This document shows, one piece after another, positions 1 through 7,564 of a stretch of 9,941 bases of DNA (positions are counted from its first letter, which is position 1; each line of letters starts with the position of its first letter). Origin of the DNA: an uncultured Eubacterium sp. (lineage in GTDB: Bacteria; Bacillota; Clostridia; Lachnospirales; Lachnospiraceae); contig CABRZK010000073.1 of the NCBI GenBank assembly GCA_902475415.1, forward strand, positions 1-9,941. Reading direction: 5' to 3'. The notes beneath the pieces are model-generated. The model saw only the letters and a program-made list of their open reading frames with translations, was not told the DNA's origin and did no database searches. Both the position numbers and the translations under genes were made by a program.

Positions 1-39
1 TAATGATGTAGTTACTTTTTTCTCACTTGTTATGCCTGT

Positions 40-68
40 ATTATATCTCCAAAATCAGTCATAATCAA
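40..68 (-). promoter_or_regulatory. Candidate sigma-A promoter reading left out of the window
   Basis: On the minus strand a perfect TATAAT (40-45) sits 17 nt downstream of TTGATT (63-68), matching a vegetative promoter with an ideal spacer. Transcription would start near base 33 and leave the window, so the gene it serves is not visible. It lies downstream of the kinase terminator, which fits a new transcription unit starting here. The region is AT-rich, so a chance match is possible. Confidence 0.4.
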
Positions 69-116
69 TCATTGTAATTCACAAAAAAACATTTTATTTT
101 TATGCAATATTCACAA

Positions 117-136
117 TCATTCATATTCATTCATAT
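117..136. repeat. Two-copy 10-bp tandem repeat TCATTCATAT
   Basis: TCATTCATAT occurs at 117-126 and again, exactly, at 127-136. A further 8-bp word, ATTCACAA, recurs at 77-84 and 109-116. One helical turn between copies is what a tandem regulator-binding site would show, and the repeat lies roughly 85-105 bp upstream of the start predicted for the leftward promoter at 40-68. Simple slippage in AT-rich DNA is the plain alternative. Confidence 0.6.
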
Positions 137-149
137 CCATCCAAAAAAG

Positions 150-191
150 AAGGATTATTTTTGCATATTTTAACATCCAAAAATAATCCTT
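150..191 (-). terminator. Intrinsic terminator of the binding-protein/kinase operon
   Basis: A perfect 14-bp inverted repeat (150-163 with 178-191) encloses a 14-nt loop. On the minus strand the stem is followed by a T-rich run (CTTCTTTTTT), and it begins five bases beyond the kinase stop codon, so it should end that operon. The plus strand also has T residues after the stem, so it may work in both directions. Confidence 0.85.
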
Positions 192-195
192 TTTC

Positions 196-2388
196 TCATT
201 TACAGCATTCCGCTATCGTCTGCACTACCAGTTGCATCTGCAGCGGTTTTGCCAGATGAGCATTCATTCCCGCTTCGATACATTTGCTGACATCTTCATC
301 ATAGGCATTCGCCGTCATTGCAATAATCGGTATCTCTGCCGCATCTGCACGTTGCATGCTTCGGATTACACCGGTCGCTGTCAGCCCATCCATAACCGGC
401 ATCATCACATCCATCAGAATTGCATCAAACGTATGAACCGGCTTTTGGGCAAATATGTCTACTGCCTGCTGTCCATCGTCCACTACCGTAATTTCCGCTC
501 CCTGATCACGCAATAAAGTTTCTGCAATCTCTGCATTGAGAGCATTATCCTCCACTAAAAGCAAATGTAATCCCGCGATATCAGCCATTTGTTTCTCTTC
601 TGTCATATCAGGAATTTCTTCTGTTTCATTCTCTGACTCTGCCAGCCGGAATGGTAAAGTAATCGTAAAAGTAGACCCAATCCCTTCCTTGCTTTCCACT
701 TCAATACTTCCATCCATTTTATCTATCAGGTTTTTCACAATTGCCATTCCAAGTCCCGAACCATGATGGACACTTCGTGCATCTGTCCGTTCCTGAGCAA
801 ATGGATCAAAGATATGTCGAAGAAACTGGCTGCTCATGCCAATACCTGTGTCATGAATTTTCCAGCGATATGTCACGATTCCATCCTTCACACCAAGGCA
901 GCTGCAGTTTGTCTGTACTTTTCCACCCATATGATTGTACTTAATACAATTACTGTATACATTTAGAAAAATCTGGCGAATATGTAGTGGGCTTCCGTAT
1001 ACATTTTTCCAGGTGACCCATTCCCCGTCTTTTTCATACTCCAGTGTCACCCCTGCCTCTGCTGCCCGCTGCCCTACGATCGTCAGTACATCATCTGACA
1101 GTTGCTTCAAGTTCATCGGCTCTTCCTTTATTACCACTTCTCCGCTCTCCAGCTTGCTCATTTGTAAAATATCATTAATCAGAGACAGCAGATGATTTGC
1201 TGAGATTTTCATTTTTTTCTGATTTTCATGCAGCAATTCTATATTGTCCGGGTGCGCTTCCCCGATTTCCAAAAGTCCGATAATTCCATTCAACGGTGTC
1301 CGGATATCATGACTCATCCGGGATAAAAATCCCGTTTTCGCCGCATTTGCACGGTCTGCCTGTTCTACCGCCACTTTCAGCTGTTCGTTTTTACTTTGCA
1401 GCTGCTCATTATACTGCCACTGTATATGTAACTGTTTTTCTCTGTAGTTTTGTGCTATTTTCCAGCGGACCATATGGATAATCACAAGCACAATCACATA
1501 AATGATCAGAGAAAGCAGTACACTTGGCAACGTGCTGTCAAATATATCACTTTCCGGCAAATAAGCGTAGATATAGTAGTCTCTTCCATGTTCCATCAGG
1601 CCAAAATTATACGACAACGCAGCGGTTTCACTTTTTGCCAGAATCATTTTATCACTGTCTGTGGATTCTTTGATTTTTCGTAAAATCTGAATCTCATCTG
1701 TGCTTTTCCCGATCAGTGCTGTATCATTGGATGCGATAATATCCTTTCCACTGCTGACTACGATAGTTCCATCCTGTTCCAGATTGTAGCCCGTCAGCAA
1801 ACTATCCAGTGAAAGTTGATATGCACTGGTATAATTTAATGTCGTATGGTAATACGCAACGATTACCCCCTGTTCATCTGTCCTGCCTACAGCAGCCAGA
1901 TCTGCATAAGATCCATCCTTACAATGGATGCGTATCGCATAAGTTTTCTCCGGAAAATCTGCCGTATTACACAATGCATCTGATGTGATGTGTTCCTCCA
2001 GTTCGTCAATTTCCAATCCATTTTGCTCATCATTGTACATTACCTGAATACTGTCATTTTTGTCCAGGAGCAGTACTCCGGTCACATAACTGTCTCTGGC
2101 CCATTTTTCCAGCTTATCTTGTGTCAGACGGCCATTTTTTTCTTTATTTTTACTCAGTTCATATGCAATCTGATGAGCGCTCTCTATAATTCGCATCACA
2201 CTTTTCGTCTCCGAAGCAAGGTTCAGGCGGTCATACTGGTTGCATTGTTCTTTGATATAGCTGACTGTACTCGACAGTGTGTGCTGGGCAACTTTCGTAT
2301 CTGCATGAATTGCGATTGCAAAAACACCACCCATAAGAATAATTCCAAGAAACACTTCCAATATGTACAGCAAACGATTAGTTTTCAT
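196..2388 (-). CDS. Hybrid sensor histidine kinase with C-terminal receiver domain
   Basis: Membrane sensor kinase of 730 residues. Visible in order: membrane segment about 8-28; extracellular sensor about 30-286, probably Cache-like (inferred from the kinase context and a YYIYAYLPES stretch just before the second membrane segment at about 288-307); a coiled linker; HisKA with the phospho-acceptor His360 in SHDIRTPLNG; HATPase_c with Asn480, DTGIGM (513-518) and GSGLGM (543-548); and a receiver domain from about 607 with acidic pair Glu613/Asp614, phospho-acceptor Asp660, Thr692 and Lys714. All catalytic residues are present. No DNA-binding or HPt domain follows the receiver. Two in-frame ATGs compete: 2394 lies only 3 nt from the GGAGG at 2398-2402, while 2388 lies 9 nt away, so I chose 2388. 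The start overlaps the binding-protein gene, implying translational coupling. The ligand is unknown; presumably it is relayed by the neighbouring lipoprotein. Confidence 0.93.
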   Translation of the reverse strand: MKTNRLLYILEVFLGIILMGGVFAIAIHADTKVAQHTLSSTVSYIKEQCNQYDRLNLASETKSVMRIIESAHQIAYELSKNKEKNGRLTQDKLEKWARDSYVTGVLLLDKNDSIQVMYNDEQNGLEIDELEEHITSDALCNTADFPEKTYAIRIHCKDGSYADLAAVGRTDEQGVIVAYYHTTLNYTSAYQLSLDSLLTGYNLEQDGTIVVSSGKDIIASNDTALIGKSTDEIQILRKIKESTDSDKMILAKSETAALSYNFGLMEHGRDYYIYAYLPESDIFDSTLPSVLLSLIIYVIVLVIIHMVRWKIAQNYREKQLHIQWQYNEQLQSKNEQLKVAVEQADRANAAKTGFLSRMSHDIRTPLNGIIGLLEIGEAHPDNIELLHENQKKMKISANHLLSLINDILQMSKLESGEVVIKEEPMNLKQLSDDVLTIVGQRAAEAGVTLEYEKDGEWVTWKNVYGSPLHIRQIFLNVYSNCIKYNHMGGKVQTNCSCLGVKDGIVTYRWKIHDTGIGMSSQFLRHIFDPFAQERTDARSVHHGSGLGMAIVKNLIDKMDGSIEVESKEGIGSTFTITLPFRLAESENETEEIPDMTEEKQMADIAGLHLLLVEDNALNAEIAETLLRDQGAEITVVDDGQQAVDIFAQKPVHTFDAILMDVMMPVMDGLTATGVIRSMQRADAAEIPIIAMTANAYDEDVSKCIEAGMNAHLAKPLQMQLVVQTIAECCK

Positions 2389-3214
2389 CTGCATCCACCT
2401 CCAGATAACGTTCCGGATGTTCCAGATACTTTCCGATAATCTGCTCCAGTGTTCCGTCTTCCCGCATGTCTTCCAGCACCTCTGACAGTTCTTTCTCTAT
2501 TCCCCTGGTATCTGAATTCGAAAACGCAACCCCAAGTCCTACCGTAAGCAATGGTTCATCAAGAATCCGATATTCCAGATTGTAATCTTTCATACACTGC
2601 AAAATAGATGTTTCATGCGCTGCGATTGCATCCGCATATCCTTTGCTCAGAAACGGATAAAGAAGTTCTCTGTTTTGCAGTGAAAATACTTCTGCCAGTT
2701 CCGGAATCCGTCCGTCCAAATGTGACGAAAAAATTTCTTCCGGTTTTGTCGTAGACTGAACAGCTACCCGTTTTCCTTCCAGATCCTGTAAACTATAAAT
2801 ATCGCTGTTTTTGTTTACCGCAATTACCTGATAGCTGAACATATAGGGAATTGTCCAGCGATACTGATTTTCTCTCCCGTCAATGGAAAAACTGCCCCAG
2901 ATACAGTCAATCTTTCCTGTTTCCAGCAGCTGTTTTTTCTGTTCCCAGTCAATATAAACAAACGTAGCTTTATACCCCATTCTTTCAAACGCTTCATTCG
3001 CCAGATCCACATCAATTCCTGCTGCTTTTCCGTTAGCATCTTCTGAATTAAAAGGTGGATAATTGTCACTTCCTATAATAATCTGCGGTCGTTCCTCTTC
3101 GATTTGTTCTGACAGTTTTTCCTCTGCACAACATCCCGTTGCCAGTATTGTCACAGAACAGCTAAAAGCAATCAGCACCATCAAACGGCATATTATTCTC
3201 TTTCTTTTTCTCAT
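2378..3214 (-). CDS. Extracytoplasmic family-3 solute-binding lipoprotein, likely sensor partner of the kinase
   Basis: A 278-residue protein with a lipoprotein signal: basic MRKRKR start, hydrophobic stretch, then lipobox-like ATGC with Cys28 as the probable lipidated residue. The mature part has the type-II periplasmic-binding fold signature of SBP_bac_3: GSDNYPPF (48-55), GIDVDLANEAFERMGY (66-81), the GSFSIDGR segment with Arg114 at the place that holds the ligand carboxylate in amino-acid binders, LEGKRVAVQSTTKPEE (145-160) and YADAIAAH (193-200). Where amino-acid binders have an amine-binding Asp, this protein has His200, so the ligand may not be a standard amino acid. No permease or ATPase gene is adjacent. 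Instead the gene overlaps the kinase gene downstream, whose ribosome binding site lies within the last codons here. A sensory role is therefore inferred. The likely ribosome binding site is GGTGA at 3218-3222. A stand-alone transporter component remains possible. Confidence 0.9.
   Translation of the reverse strand: MRKRKRIICRLMVLIAFSCSVTILATGCCAEEKLSEQIEEERPQIIIGSDNYPPFNSEDANGKAAGIDVDLANEAFERMGYKATFVYIDWEQKKQLLETGKIDCIWGSFSIDGRENQYRWTIPYMFSYQVIAVNKNSDIYSLQDLEGKRVAVQSTTKPEEIFSSHLDGRIPELAEVFSLQNRELLYPFLSKGYADAIAAHETSILQCMKDYNLEYRILDEPLLTVGLGVAFSNSDTRGIEKELSEVLEDMREDGTLEQIIGKYLEHPERYLEVDADEN
2398..2402 (-). promoter_or_regulatory. Ribosome binding site of the kinase, inside the binding-protein gene
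   Basis: The minus strand reads GGAGG within the Leu-Glu-Val codons near the end of the binding-protein gene. It is 3 nt from the ATG at 2394 and 9 nt from the ATG at 2388; normal spacing favours the second. Being read by terminating ribosomes, it probably couples synthesis of the two proteins. Confidence 0.7.
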
Positions 3215-3255
3215 TTGTCACCACACCCTGTCTTTCTGATTCTGAATATGCCATC

Positions 3256-3305
3256 AGTATAGCAATGTCTGATTGTTTTCTTTGTCGAACCGTGTCGAAA
3301 ACAAT
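3256..3305 (-). promoter_or_regulatory. Promoter and operator region of the binding-protein/kinase operon
   Basis: A TATACT -10 candidate lies at 3256-3261 on the minus strand, but no good -35 is found at 16-18 nt. In its place are two direct copies of TGTCGAA (plus strand 3283-3289 and 3293-3299) exactly 10 bp apart, framed by a perfect 9-bp inverted repeat, ATTGTTTTC at 3272-3280 and GAAAACAAT at 3297-3305. A strong -10 with a poor -35 overlaid by helical-turn repeats is typical of promoters that need an activator. The regulator is unknown. Confidence 0.5.
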
Positions 3306-3315
3306 TTGATTCTGA

Positions 3316-3336
3316 CAGGTTTTTGCAGGTAACCTG
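3316..3336. repeat. CAGGT direct repeat with overlapping dyad
   Basis: CAGGT occurs at 3316-3320 and 3326-3330, 10 bp apart, and its inverse ACCTG is at 3332-3336, giving a CAGGTT/AACCTG dyad with 9-nt spacing. It lies upstream of the binding-protein promoter and has no T-run, so an operator is likelier than a terminator. Protein partner unknown. Confidence 0.4.
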
Positions 3337-3356
3337 ATTTATTTTCCAGTTTTATC

Positions 3357-3386
3357 AAAAAAAGCAAACGTGTGTTATCACACTCT
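3357..3386 (-). terminator. Possible second purL terminator
   Basis: On the minus strand GTGTG-ATAA-CACAC (3370-3383) forms a 5-bp stem extendable by G-U and A-U pairs to about eight. Three bases after the extended stem comes a run of seven T residues (3357-3363). It would act as a backup behind the stronger hairpin at 3413-3449. The short palindrome could equally be a protein-binding site for the operon to the left. Confidence 0.35.
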
Positions 3387-3412
3387 CACACATCAACAAT
3401 CTTATAAAACAA

Positions 3413-3449
3413 AAATAGAAGACCTGACTGTTTGTCAAATCTTCTATTT
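3413..3449 (-). terminator. Intrinsic terminator downstream of purL
   Basis: The arms AAATAGAAGA (3413-3422) and TCTTCTATTT (3440-3449) pair perfectly. Inside, after a 2x2 mismatch, TGAC/GTCA pairs around a 5-nt loop. On the minus strand the stem runs into ATTTTTGTTTT, giving the U-tract. It is about 140 nt past the purL stop, leaving an untranslated tail in which I see no gene. The 377-base gap 3215-3591 therefore holds purL termination signals and the next operon's promoter region. Confidence 0.75.
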
Positions 3450-3591
3450 CTTATTTTTTCATTTATGCAGTGATTGCGAAAATAAATATCTTACAGAAAT
3501 ACCTTGTTTCTACAGATCTATTTTTCGAAACTTCCTCAAACAACGTTTTCCATTTTTTTTACACAATATGCAGTTCTTAATCTGTACAATA

Positions 3592-6500
3592 TTAATCACG
3601 GAAGAAGGCTACACCGGATTCGAAGATCTTCAGATCCTGCTCACCGTAAATGTTGATCGCCACACCGTCACCGCGGCGCTCGGAATGAGCCATTTTACCA
3701 AGAACTCTTCCGTCCGGGCTTGTGATTCCTTCAATTGCCATGTAGGAACCGTTGACATTCCACTCTTCATCCATGGTCGGATTGCCTGCTTCGTTGACAT
3801 AGCAGGTTGCCACCTGTCCGTTTGCGAACAGCTTCTGCAGCCACTCATCATTGGCAACGAAACGTCCTTCACCATGAGAAGCCGGGTTGGTATAAATCTT
3901 GCCAACCTCTGCCTGTGCCAGCCACGGGGATTTGTTGGACATCACTTTTGTGTAAACCATCTTGGAGATATGACGTCCGATGGTGTTATATGTCAGTGTC
4001 GGGGAATCTGCTTTCTGCTCGCAGATCTCGCCGTAAGGTACCAGACCAAGTTTGATCAGCGCCTGGAATCCGTTACAGATACCAAGGCAGAGTCCGTCAC
4101 GCTCATTTAAGAGTTTTTCTACGGATTCTTTGATTTTTGCATTACGGAATGCGGTTGCAAAGAATTTTGCACTTCCTTCCGGCTCATCACCTGCTGAGAA
4201 TCCACCCGGGAACATGATGATCTGCGCCTGATCGATGGATTTTGCAAATACATCAACGGAATCACGGATATCCTGTGCATTTAAGTTTTTGAATACTTTT
4301 GTTACTACATTTGCACCTGCGCGTTCAAATGCTTTTGCAGAATCGTACTCGCAGTTTGTGCCCGGGAATACCGGAATAAATACAGTCGGTTTTGCAATTT
4401 TATTCTTGCATACATAGATTTCTTTTGTTGTATAAAGTTTTGCATCCAGCTCTTTTTTATCTGTGGTTGCTCTGGTCGGATATACTTTTTCCAGTGTATT
4501 GGTCCATGCGGATAATGCATCATTCATGGCGATTTCCACATCACCGTAACGGAATACCGGCTCTTCCAGAACAGAACCAACGATGGATACGTTTGCACGA
4601 AGTCCGACAGCTTCTAAGGCTGCTTTCACTGCATCCGTATCTTCCGGTGCTACTTCTGCTACCAGATTACCAAATCCCGGTGCAAATGCTTCTTCCGGTT
4701 TCAGGCAGCCACGGATGGATGCACCCAGTTTGTTACCAAATGCCATTTTGCTGACTGCTGCTACCAGACCTTTTGCATCCAGTGCGTAAACAGCTTTCAG
4801 TTTCTTCTCCTGAATCAGGCTGTATACTGCGTCATACAGTTTCATAACCTGCTCATAATCCGGCAGATCATATGCATCATGATTGATGGTAAAGTACATC
4901 AGTTTATCGCCTGCTGTCTTTAACTCCGGTGTCACGATATCCTGCTCTTTTGCCACATCTACAGCAAAGGAAACCAGTGTCGGCGGTACATCAATGTCGT
5001 TAAATGTACCGGACATGGAATCTTTTCCACCGATGGACGGTAATCCAAAGCTCATCTGTGCCTGATATGCACCAAGTAATGCTGCAAACGGCTGGCTCCA
5101 GCGTTTTGGATCTTCGCTCATTCTGCGGAAGTACTCCTGGAAGGTGAAACGGATTTTTTTGTAATCACCACCAGCTGCCACGATTTTAGAGATAGACTCT
5201 AATACAGCGTAAACAGAACCGTGGTATGGGCTCCAGCTTGACAGATACGGATCAAAACCATAACTCATCATGGTAACGGCATCGCATTTTCCAGTCATAA
5301 CCGGGATTTTTGCAACCATGCTCTGTGTCTCAGTAAGCTGATATTTTCCACCATATGGCATGTATACACTTCCTGCTCCGATGGAACCATCAAACATTTC
5401 CACCAGACCTTTCTGTGAGCATACATTTAAGTCTTTTAAGGTATCAACCCAGGCAGCTTTGACATCATTTTTCTCCAGATCAGCAGCGACACTGTCAAGC
5501 GCAATTTTATTCAGGTAATTGTCTGCTTTACTTGGAATTTCAACCTGTACACCTGTCTCCTGATGTGCACCGTTTGTATTCAGGAATGCACGGGAAATAT
5601 TTACGATTTCTTTGCCTCTCCAAATCAGAACCAGACGCGGATCCTCTGTAACAACTGCTACCGGAACTGCCTCCAGGTTTTCTTCTGCTGCATAAGCAAG
5701 GAACTGATCTACGTTTTCCGGTGCAATAACAACCGCCATACGCTCCTGAGACTCAGAAATAGAAATCTCTGTGCCATCCAGACCGGCATATTTTTTCGGA
5801 ACTTTATCTAATTCTACACGCAGACCATCTGCCAGCTCACCGATGGCAACGGATACACCGCCGGCACCGAAATCGTTACATTTTTTGATGATATGACTGA
5901 CTTCTTCTCTGCGGAATAATCTCTGTACTTTACGTTCTGTCGGCGGATTACCTTTCTGAACCTCAGCACCACAAGTATCGATAGAAGATGTGGTGTGTGC
6001 TTTGGAGGAACCGGTTGCTCCACCACAGCCGTCACGGCCGGTACGGCCACCGAGCAGGATAATGATATCGCCCGGATCAGAATTCAGTCGCTGTACTGCA
6101 CGTCTCGGAGCAGCACCGAGAACTGCACCAATCTCCATACGTTTTGCCACATAATTTGGATGGTATACTTCTTTGACAAAACCGGTTGCAAGACCGATCT
6201 GGTTACCATAGGAACTGTATCCTGCTGCTGCAGAACGTACAATTTTCTTCTGCGGAAGTTTTCCTTCCAGTGTATCTTTGACAGAAACTGTCGGATCGGC
6301 AGCACCTGTAATACGCATTGCCTGATATACATAAGTACGTCCGGACAGCGGATCACAGATGGCTCCACCCAGACAAGTTGCAGCACCACCAAACGGCTCG
6401 ATCTCTGTCGGATGGTTATGTGTCTCATTTTTGAAGTTTACCAGCCACTCTTCTGTCTTTCCATCTACTTCCAGCGGAACGACAATACTGCAGGCATTGA

Positions 6501-7398
6501 TCTCATCAGACTCTTCCTGATCAGCCAGTTTTCCTTCTTTTTTCAGCTTTTTCATCGCCATCAGGGCAAGATCCATCAGGCAGACAAATTTATCATCACG
6601 ATCTTTGTAAAGTTCTGCATAAGTCTCTTTGTAATTATCATAAGAAGCTTTGATCGGCTCCAGATAATCACCGTCTTCGAATACAATATCCTTTAATTCG
6701 GTAGAAAATGTGGTATGACGGCAGTGATCAGACCAGTAAGTATCCAGTACACGGATTTCTGTCATGGTCGGGTCACGATGCTCATCCTTTACAAAATAAT
6801 TCTGGATATGCTGAAAATCCTTGAATGTCATAGCCAGGTTCAAAGACTCATATAACTCTTTTAACTCTGCCTCCGGCATGGTCTGGAAACCGTCAAAGAC
6901 GATAACATCTGCCGGCTCATCAAAGTTCTGAACCAGTGTCTCCGGTTTTTCAAAACCAGTCTCTCTGGAATCCACCGGGTTGATGCAGTGATGTTTGATA
7001 GCCTCTAACTGCTCCTCTGTCACATCACCCTCAATCACGTAGGTGGTTGCGGTACGGATTACCGGCTCCTCGTTCTCATTCAGAAGTTTTACACACTGAA
7101 CAGCGGAATCTGCTCTCTGGTCAAACTGTCCCGGTAAAAATTCCACGCTGAATGCTTTTGCTCCATTCAATTCAAAAGTTTCTTCATAAATATCATCAAC
7201 AGGCGGCTCGGAGAAAACACTGACCAGTGCTCTCTGATAAGTCGCATCAGAAATATTTTCCACATCATAACGGATCAGAACACGTACTCCTGTGACAGAA
7301 GTAATTCCAAGATAGCTCTTGATTTCTTCCTGCAGCTCTTTTGCTTTTACTGCATACGCTTCTTTTTTCTCTACATAGACTCTGCGTACATTACTCAT
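3592..7398 (-). CDS. purL: Phosphoribosylformylglycinamidine synthase, single-chain form
   Basis: Cytoplasmic enzyme of de novo purine synthesis: it converts FGAR, ATP and glutamine to FGAM. At 1268 residues it is the large fused type with synthetase and glutaminase in one chain, as opposed to the separate PurS/PurQ/PurL of Bacillus. Visible: N-terminal PurS-like and linker region; DTYWSDHCRHTTF at 219-231; HNHPTEIEPFGG from 327; second synthetase half with GGKDSMSG at 790-797; glutaminase from about 1003 with FPGGFSAGDEP (1063-1073), nucleophile Cys1108 in GICNG, and His1238/Glu1240 in AHSER. The sequence style matches the second clade of fused enzymes known from Clostridia, Bifidobacterium and Streptococcus. 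The start at 7398 is preceded by GGAGG at 6 nt; an open frame back to 7479 adds 27 residues unlike the family and lacks such a site. The gene is intact and stands alone, without other pur genes in view. Confidence 0.97.
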   Translation of the reverse strand: MSNVRRVYVEKKEAYAVKAKELQEEIKSYLGITSVTGVRVLIRYDVENISDATYQRALVSVFSEPPVDDIYEETFELNGAKAFSVEFLPGQFDQRADSAVQCVKLLNENEEPVIRTATTYVIEGDVTEEQLEAIKHHCINPVDSRETGFEKPETLVQNFDEPADVIVFDGFQTMPEAELKELYESLNLAMTFKDFQHIQNYFVKDEHRDPTMTEIRVLDTYWSDHCRHTTFSTELKDIVFEDGDYLEPIKASYDNYKETYAELYKDRDDKFVCLMDLALMAMKKLKKEGKLADQEESDEINACSIVVPLEVDGKTEEWLVNFKNETHNHPTEIEPFGGAATCLGGAICDPLSGRTYVYQAMRITGAADPTVSVKDTLEGKLPQKKIVRSAAAGYSSYGNQIGLATGFVKEVYHPNYVAKRMEIGAVLGAAPRRAVQRLNSDPGDIIILLGGRTGRDGCGGATGSSKAHTTSSIDTCGAEVQKGNPPTERKVQRLFRREEVSHIIKKCNDFGAGGVSVAIGELADGLRVELDKVPKKYAGLDGTEISISESQERMAVVIAPENVDQFLAYAAEENLEAVPVAVVTEDPRLVLIWRGKEIVNISRAFLNTNGAHQETGVQVEIPSKADNYLNKIALDSVAADLEKNDVKAAWVDTLKDLNVCSQKGLVEMFDGSIGAGSVYMPYGGKYQLTETQSMVAKIPVMTGKCDAVTMMSYGFDPYLSSWSPYHGSVYAVLESISKIVAAGGDYKKIRFTFQEYFRRMSEDPKRWSQPFAALLGAYQAQMSFGLPSIGGKDSMSGTFNDIDVPPTLVSFAVDVAKEQDIVTPELKTAGDKLMYFTINHDAYDLPDYEQVMKLYDAVYSLIQEKKLKAVYALDAKGLVAAVSKMAFGNKLGASIRGCLKPEEAFAPGFGNLVAEVAPEDTDAVKAALEAVGLRANVSIVGSVLEEPVFRYGDVEIAMNDALSAWTNTLEKVYPTRATTDKKELDAKLYTTKEIYVCKNKIAKPTVFIPVFPGTNCEYDSAKAFERAGANVVTKVFKNLNAQDIRDSVDVFAKSIDQAQIIMFPGGFSAGDEPEGSAKFFATAFRNAKIKESVEKLLNERDGLCLGICNGFQALIKLGLVPYGEICEQKADSPTLTYNTIGRHISKMVYTKVMSNKSPWLAQAEVGKIYTNPASHGEGRFVANDEWLQKLFANGQVATCYVNEAGNPTMDEEWNVNGSYMAIEGITSPDGRVLGKMAHSERRGDGVAINIYGEQDLKIFESGVAFFRD

Positions 7399-7455
7399 AT
7401 CGTTCCTCCATCTTAAGCTTGTTTGCATGGCACAGACCTGTTTTGTGCTATTGTG

Positions 7456-7468
7456 ATACTCATAGTAT
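7456..7468. promoter_or_regulatory. Palindrome over the purL -10, possible operator
   Basis: ATACT-CAT-AGTAT is a perfect 5-bp-arm palindrome whose right arm lies within the predicted purL -10 hexamer (7464-7469). A further TACT at 7473-7476 pairs with the AGTA at 7464-7467. A protein bound here would block polymerase. Which regulator would bind is not evident; chance is possible in short AT-rich DNA. Confidence 0.35.
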
Positions 7469-7492
7469 ACCGTACTCACTTCAATTAGGAAA
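7464..7492 (-). promoter_or_regulatory. purL: Candidate purL promoter
   Basis: The minus strand has TATACT at 7464-7469 with a poor -35, TTTCCT at 7487-7492, 17 nt upstream. Transcription would start near 7457, giving a leader of only about 60 nt, too short for a purine riboswitch. The weak -35 hints at control by an activator. Confidence 0.4.
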
Positions 7493-7508
7493 ATTAATAT
7501 ATTTAATT
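7492..7508. promoter_or_regulatory. AT-rich dyad with T-N11-A form, possible LysR operator
   Basis: An interrupted dyad, AATTAA at 7492-7497 with TTAATT at 7503-7508, has T7494 and A7506 spaced as T-N11-A, the usual core of LysR-family sites. It is centred about 70 bp before the predicted lysR start and about 43 bp before the predicted purL start, so one bound regulator could repress its own gene and activate purL. AT-rich DNA gives such matches easily. Confidence 0.3.
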
Positions 7509-7535
7509 CTACATATAAGTTTCACTAATTTATAA

Positions 7536-7564
7536 TTGACATGCGGCATTCTTCTTTATATACT
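7536..7564 (+). promoter_or_regulatory. Near-consensus promoter of the lysR-type gene
   Basis: TTGACA (7536-7541) and TATACT (7559-7564) are separated by exactly 17 bp, an almost ideal vegetative promoter. The start would be near 7571, about 60 nt before the coding region, which has AAGGAG at 7613-7618, 11 nt from the ATG. Confidence 0.75.

Noticed and set aside
1990..2439. 149-residue plus-strand frame across the kinase/binding-protein junction
   Set aside because: Antisense to two well-supported genes, with no recognisable domain.
3370..4110. 246-residue open frame on the plus strand
   Set aside because: Mostly antisense to the 3' end of purL and otherwise crossing terminator hairpins; composition resembles no real protein and there is no proper ribosome binding site.
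5995..6696. 233-residue plus-strand frame inside purL
   Set aside because: Fully antisense to conserved purL coding sequence; rich in Cys, Thr and Ser as expected of a shadow frame.
7399..7457. Purine riboswitch or PurR box in the purL leader
   Set aside because: The predicted leader is about 60 nt with no three-way junction features, and no CCGAAC-type PurR box is visible.
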